A stretch of DNA of 64,000 nucleotides. Origin: UBA868 sp016776875 (GTDB lineage Bacteria > Pseudomonadota > Gammaproteobacteria > Arenicellales > UBA868). The notes beneath the pieces are model-generated. The model worked only from the letters and a program-made list of their open reading frames with translations, was not told where the DNA came from and searched no databases. Location of the stretch: the NCBI GenBank assembly GCA_051201585.1, contig CP179198.1, positions 806,001 to 870,000 of the forward strand, in the 5' to 3' direction. The position numbers and the translations under genes are program-made. Of the stretch, positions 62,054 to 64,000 are shown piece by piece; position 1 is the first letter of the stretch, and each line of letters begins with the position of its first letter.

Positions 62054-62899
62054 ATGTATCGAAATAATCTATCCGGTGCTGAATTCTGGACGTCGCCTCA
62101 TAAAGCCATCACACTTCTCGGAATGTCTGGATCCGGGAAAACAACGCTCGCATCCAGGCTACCGCAGCGCACTTGGTTTCATTATTCTGGTGATTATCGA
62201 ATCGGTACCCGTTATCTTGGTGAAGCCATCCTCGACAACGCAAAACGGGAGGCAATGAAGTCTCCACTGCTCGCCGAATTGTTGCGCTCTGACTCTATCT
62301 ATTTATGCAACAACATTACGGTCAGCAATTTGAAACCGCTATCTGGTTTCTTGGGTATGGTAGGAGACCCGGCGTTGGGCGGTTTGGGTATTGACGAATT
62401 TAAGCGTCGGCAAGCGCTCCATCGTGATGCCGAGGTGCGTGCGATGCTGGATGTTCATGAATTTATTGATAAATCTTTAGAGATTTACGGTTATCCCCAT
62501 TTCATTAATGATGCGGGAGGCAGTCTTTGCGAGCTCGATGAGCCTGGTGTTTTAGAGCAACTTGCTGAAGATACGTTGATTGTTTATTTGAAACCGTCTG
62601 ATGAGATGCTCGAAAAAATTATCGAGCGGTCGATGGAGGAACCTAAGCCGATGTATTACCGGAGCGAATTCCTTGATCATGCGCTTCCCGAGTATTTAGA
62701 GGAGTTCAGTTTGTCCCACCCTGATGAGATTGTTCCGAGTGATTTGTTTCGCTGGATTTTCCCTCGATTGGTTAACCATCGACTTCCCCGATATGAGCGA
62801 ATTGCGGAAGAGTTCGGCGTGGTGTTACCGGCAGATCGTATTGACGAGATTCATGGGGAGACCGAACTTATTGAATTAATCTGTGAGGCATTGGGATAG
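62054..62899 (+). CDS. P-loop NTPase of unknown function, next to metA
   Basis: About 281 residues from ATG 62054. A TTG at 62036 inside the thioesterase is the alternative, and GAAGGT lies upstream. The Walker A motif GMSGSGKT is at residues 23-30. A tyrosine-rich segment (WFHYSGDYRIGTRYLGEAI) and YLKPSDEML follow, recalling a kinase or adenylate-kinase-type fold, but no family function is recognisable. It is two bases upstream of the homoserine acyltransferase gene and almost certainly co-translated with it, so a role linked to methionine synthesis is possible. Confidence 0.8.
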   Translation: MYRNNLSGAEFWTSPHKAITLLGMSGSGKTTLASRLPQRTWFHYSGDYRIGTRYLGEAILDNAKREAMKSPLLAELLRSDSIYLCNNITVSNLKPLSGFLGMVGDPALGGLGIDEFKRRQALHRDAEVRAMLDVHEFIDKSLEIYGYPHFINDAGGSLCELDEPGVLEQLAEDTLIVYLKPSDEMLEKIIERSMEEPKPMYYRSEFLDHALPEYLEEFSLSHPDEIVPSDLFRWIFPRLVNHRLPRYERIAEEFGVVLPADRIDEIHGETELIELICEALG

Positions 62900-62901
62900 A
62901 G

Positions 62902-63963
62902 ATGCCGATCGTTGCTAACACGGGTTTGCCGAGTTTTGAGCGATTCCGTCTCGAAGGGGGTGATGTACTCTCGCGGGATCGTGCGGTCTCACAAGATATT
63001 CGAGAGTTACATATTGGGTTGATGAATAATATGCCTGACGCCGCGATGGAGGCGACAGAGCGTCAATTTCTCAGGTTAATCGGTGGCTGCAACCGGATCG
63101 CACAGTTTTATGTTTATCCTTTCTCACCGCCTCAAATTAAAAGAGGGGCTGATGCCACACGACATATTGAAAAGTATTATTATGATTTTGATCAGTTAAA
63201 GTCGGATGGATTAGATGCGCTGATTGTGAGTGGTGCAAATCCTGTCTGCTCCGAACTTCCCGACGAGTCGTTTTGGGGTCCCATGGTAGAGACGCTGGAT
63301 TGGGCAATCGATCATGTTACATCAACGCTATGTGCATGCCTGGCGACACACGCGGCGTTTCTCCACCTACACGAAGTATCTCGACGACCCTTATCTGAAA
63401 AGCGTTGGGGCGTATTTCCTCATCGCGTCGTAGCTGATCATCCCTTGGTTCGAAATATTAATAGCCGTTTCGACGTGCCGCACTCTAGATGGAATGACAT
63501 CAGTGCGACCGAGATGCGAGAGGCCGGACAACAGGTGTTGGTCCAAAGTGAAGAGGCGGGTGTGCACTTAGCAACAAGTGCAGATGGTCTTCGGCTGATA
63601 TTCTTTCAGGGCCATCCTGAGTACGATAACTTTTCGCTGCTAAAGGAGTACAAGCGAGAAGTGAATCGCTTCTTGGCTGGTGACGTCCATCAATACCCGC
63701 CATTCCCGACGCACTATTTCATGCCTGAAATGATACCGCTGCTAGATGAATATCGCGGCGATGCTGAGGAAGCCCGCCGCCTGGGAATCGACTGTCGGGA
63801 GTTCCCTGAATCAGATATTGTGGTTGATAATACCTGGGGTGATACCGGCAAAATCGTATTTAACAACTGGTTGGGGACTATTTATCAACTGACGAACCCC
63901 GACCGGCGGAAGCCGTTTATGGACGGAATTGACCCCACAAATCCGCTTGCCCGTATTTTCTGA
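62902..63963 (+). CDS. Homoserine O-acyltransferase, MetA family
   Basis: The 353-residue MetA-type enzyme has IRELHIGLMNNMPDAAMEATERQFLRL, a nucleophile region CACLATHAAFLHLH (acyl-cysteine expected in ACLAT) and the catalytic FFQGHPEYDNFSLLKEY, plus VVDNTWGDTGKIVFNNWLG near the end. It transfers a succinyl or acetyl group to homoserine for MetY-type sulfhydrylation. Which acyl-CoA it prefers cannot be read here, although MetY encoded at 51 kb would prefer an O-acetyl product. It is the last complete gene of the window. The 37 bases after it begin what may be a hairpin (CCCAC and GTGGG) that I cannot finish. Confidence 0.85.
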   Translation: MPIVANTGLPSFERFRLEGGDVLSRDRAVSQDIRELHIGLMNNMPDAAMEATERQFLRLIGGCNRIAQFYVYPFSPPQIKRGADATRHIEKYYYDFDQLKSDGLDALIVSGANPVCSELPDESFWGPMVETLDWAIDHVTSTLCACLATHAAFLHLHEVSRRPLSEKRWGVFPHRVVADHPLVRNINSRFDVPHSRWNDISATEMREAGQQVLVQSEEAGVHLATSADGLRLIFFQGHPEYDNFSLLKEYKREVNRFLAGDVHQYPPFPTHYFMPEMIPLLDEYRGDAEEARRLGIDCREFPESDIVVDNTWGDTGKIVFNNWLGTIYQLTNPDRRKPFMDGIDPTNPLARIF

Positions 63964-64000
63964 CTGCCTCGCCCACCCTCTGTGTGGGAATTAGCCCACG

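Noticed and set aside
1..64000. Transposase, integrase, phage or toxin-antitoxin genes
   Set aside because: None of the open frames carries such motifs, and no terminal inverted repeats or target duplications were seen.

Overview
The window is a dense, housekeeping-type bacterial chromosome segment with about 57 protein genes, short intergenic gaps and many start/stop overlaps. No tRNA, rRNA, CRISPR array, insertion sequence or phage gene was seen. The gene set suggests a heterotrophic member of the Proteobacteria, most likely a gammaproteobacterium. Evidence for this: a homodimeric-type pyruvate dehydrogenase E1 (aceE) with aceF and a lipoyl-domain lpdA, a uvrA / YajR-like MFS / ssb neighbourhood as in Pseudomonas, a CbrA/CbrB-like two-component system with a small overlapping membrane-protein gene, and a Zur-box-controlled znuA-zur-znuC-znuB operon. 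A few proteins (the 42.4 kb hypothetical, the helix-turn-helix methyltransferase) look more alphaproteobacterial, so the placement is tentative.

Layout. 0-3.4 kb (+): propionyl-CoA carboxylase alpha subunit, MeaB and methylmalonyl-CoA epimerase (propionyl-CoA to methylmalonyl-CoA). 3.5-5.1 kb: FkbM methyltransferase converging on an alpha/beta hydrolase. 5.1-10.9 kb (-): aceE-aceF-lpdA. 11.1-15.5 kb: uvrA and a YajR-like exporter, divergent. 15.5-23.3 kb (-): a catabolic island with a polyamine-type ABC transporter (potABCD-like), two beta-lactamase-fold hydrolases and an amidase. 23.5 kb: ssb. 24.2-32.6 kb (+): livGHMF-type transporter bracketed by two AMP-forming acyl-CoA ligases. 32.7-35.0 kb (+): ureohydrolase and a class V aminotransferase. 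35.1-42.3 kb (-): sodium:solute symporter with its DUF4212 subunit behind a sigma-54 promoter, then an NtrC-type regulator, a symporter-fused histidine kinase and a 54-residue membrane protein. 42.4-44.7 kb (+): small conserved genes. 44.9-50.2 kb (-): methyltransferase, cysteine desulfurase, cystathionine beta-synthase and gamma-lyase. 50.7-53.8 kb (+): CoA-binding protein, metY and a hydroxyacid-oxoacid transhydrogenase. 53.9-58.4 kb: bcp, the zinc uptake operon and pgl. 58.4-64 kb: acyl-CoA synthetase, HIT protein, an AcuI-like reductase, thioesterase, P-loop protein and MetA-type homoserine acyltransferase.

The genes share themes. Acyl-CoA metabolism recurs: AcuI could produce propionyl-CoA for Pcc/Mce/MeaB, and there are three AMP-ligases and two thioesterases. 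Sulfur amino acid metabolism is covered by MetA, MetY, CBS, CGL and a desulfurase.

The most striking observation concerns sequence structure. Nine genes are broken by ten single-base frame errors: uvrA twice, and once each in the amidase, the Liv binding protein, the YGGT-like gene, DUF1285, cystathionine gamma-lyase, the helix-turn-helix methyltransferase, an acyl-CoA synthetase and acuI. Every break lies at an AGCT tetranucleotide, often AAGCTT, and correcting one base restores a full-length family member each time. I think this is a motif-linked systematic sequence error, possibly from a modified base, rather than nine pseudogenes. It makes the predicted proteome here look more degraded than it is.
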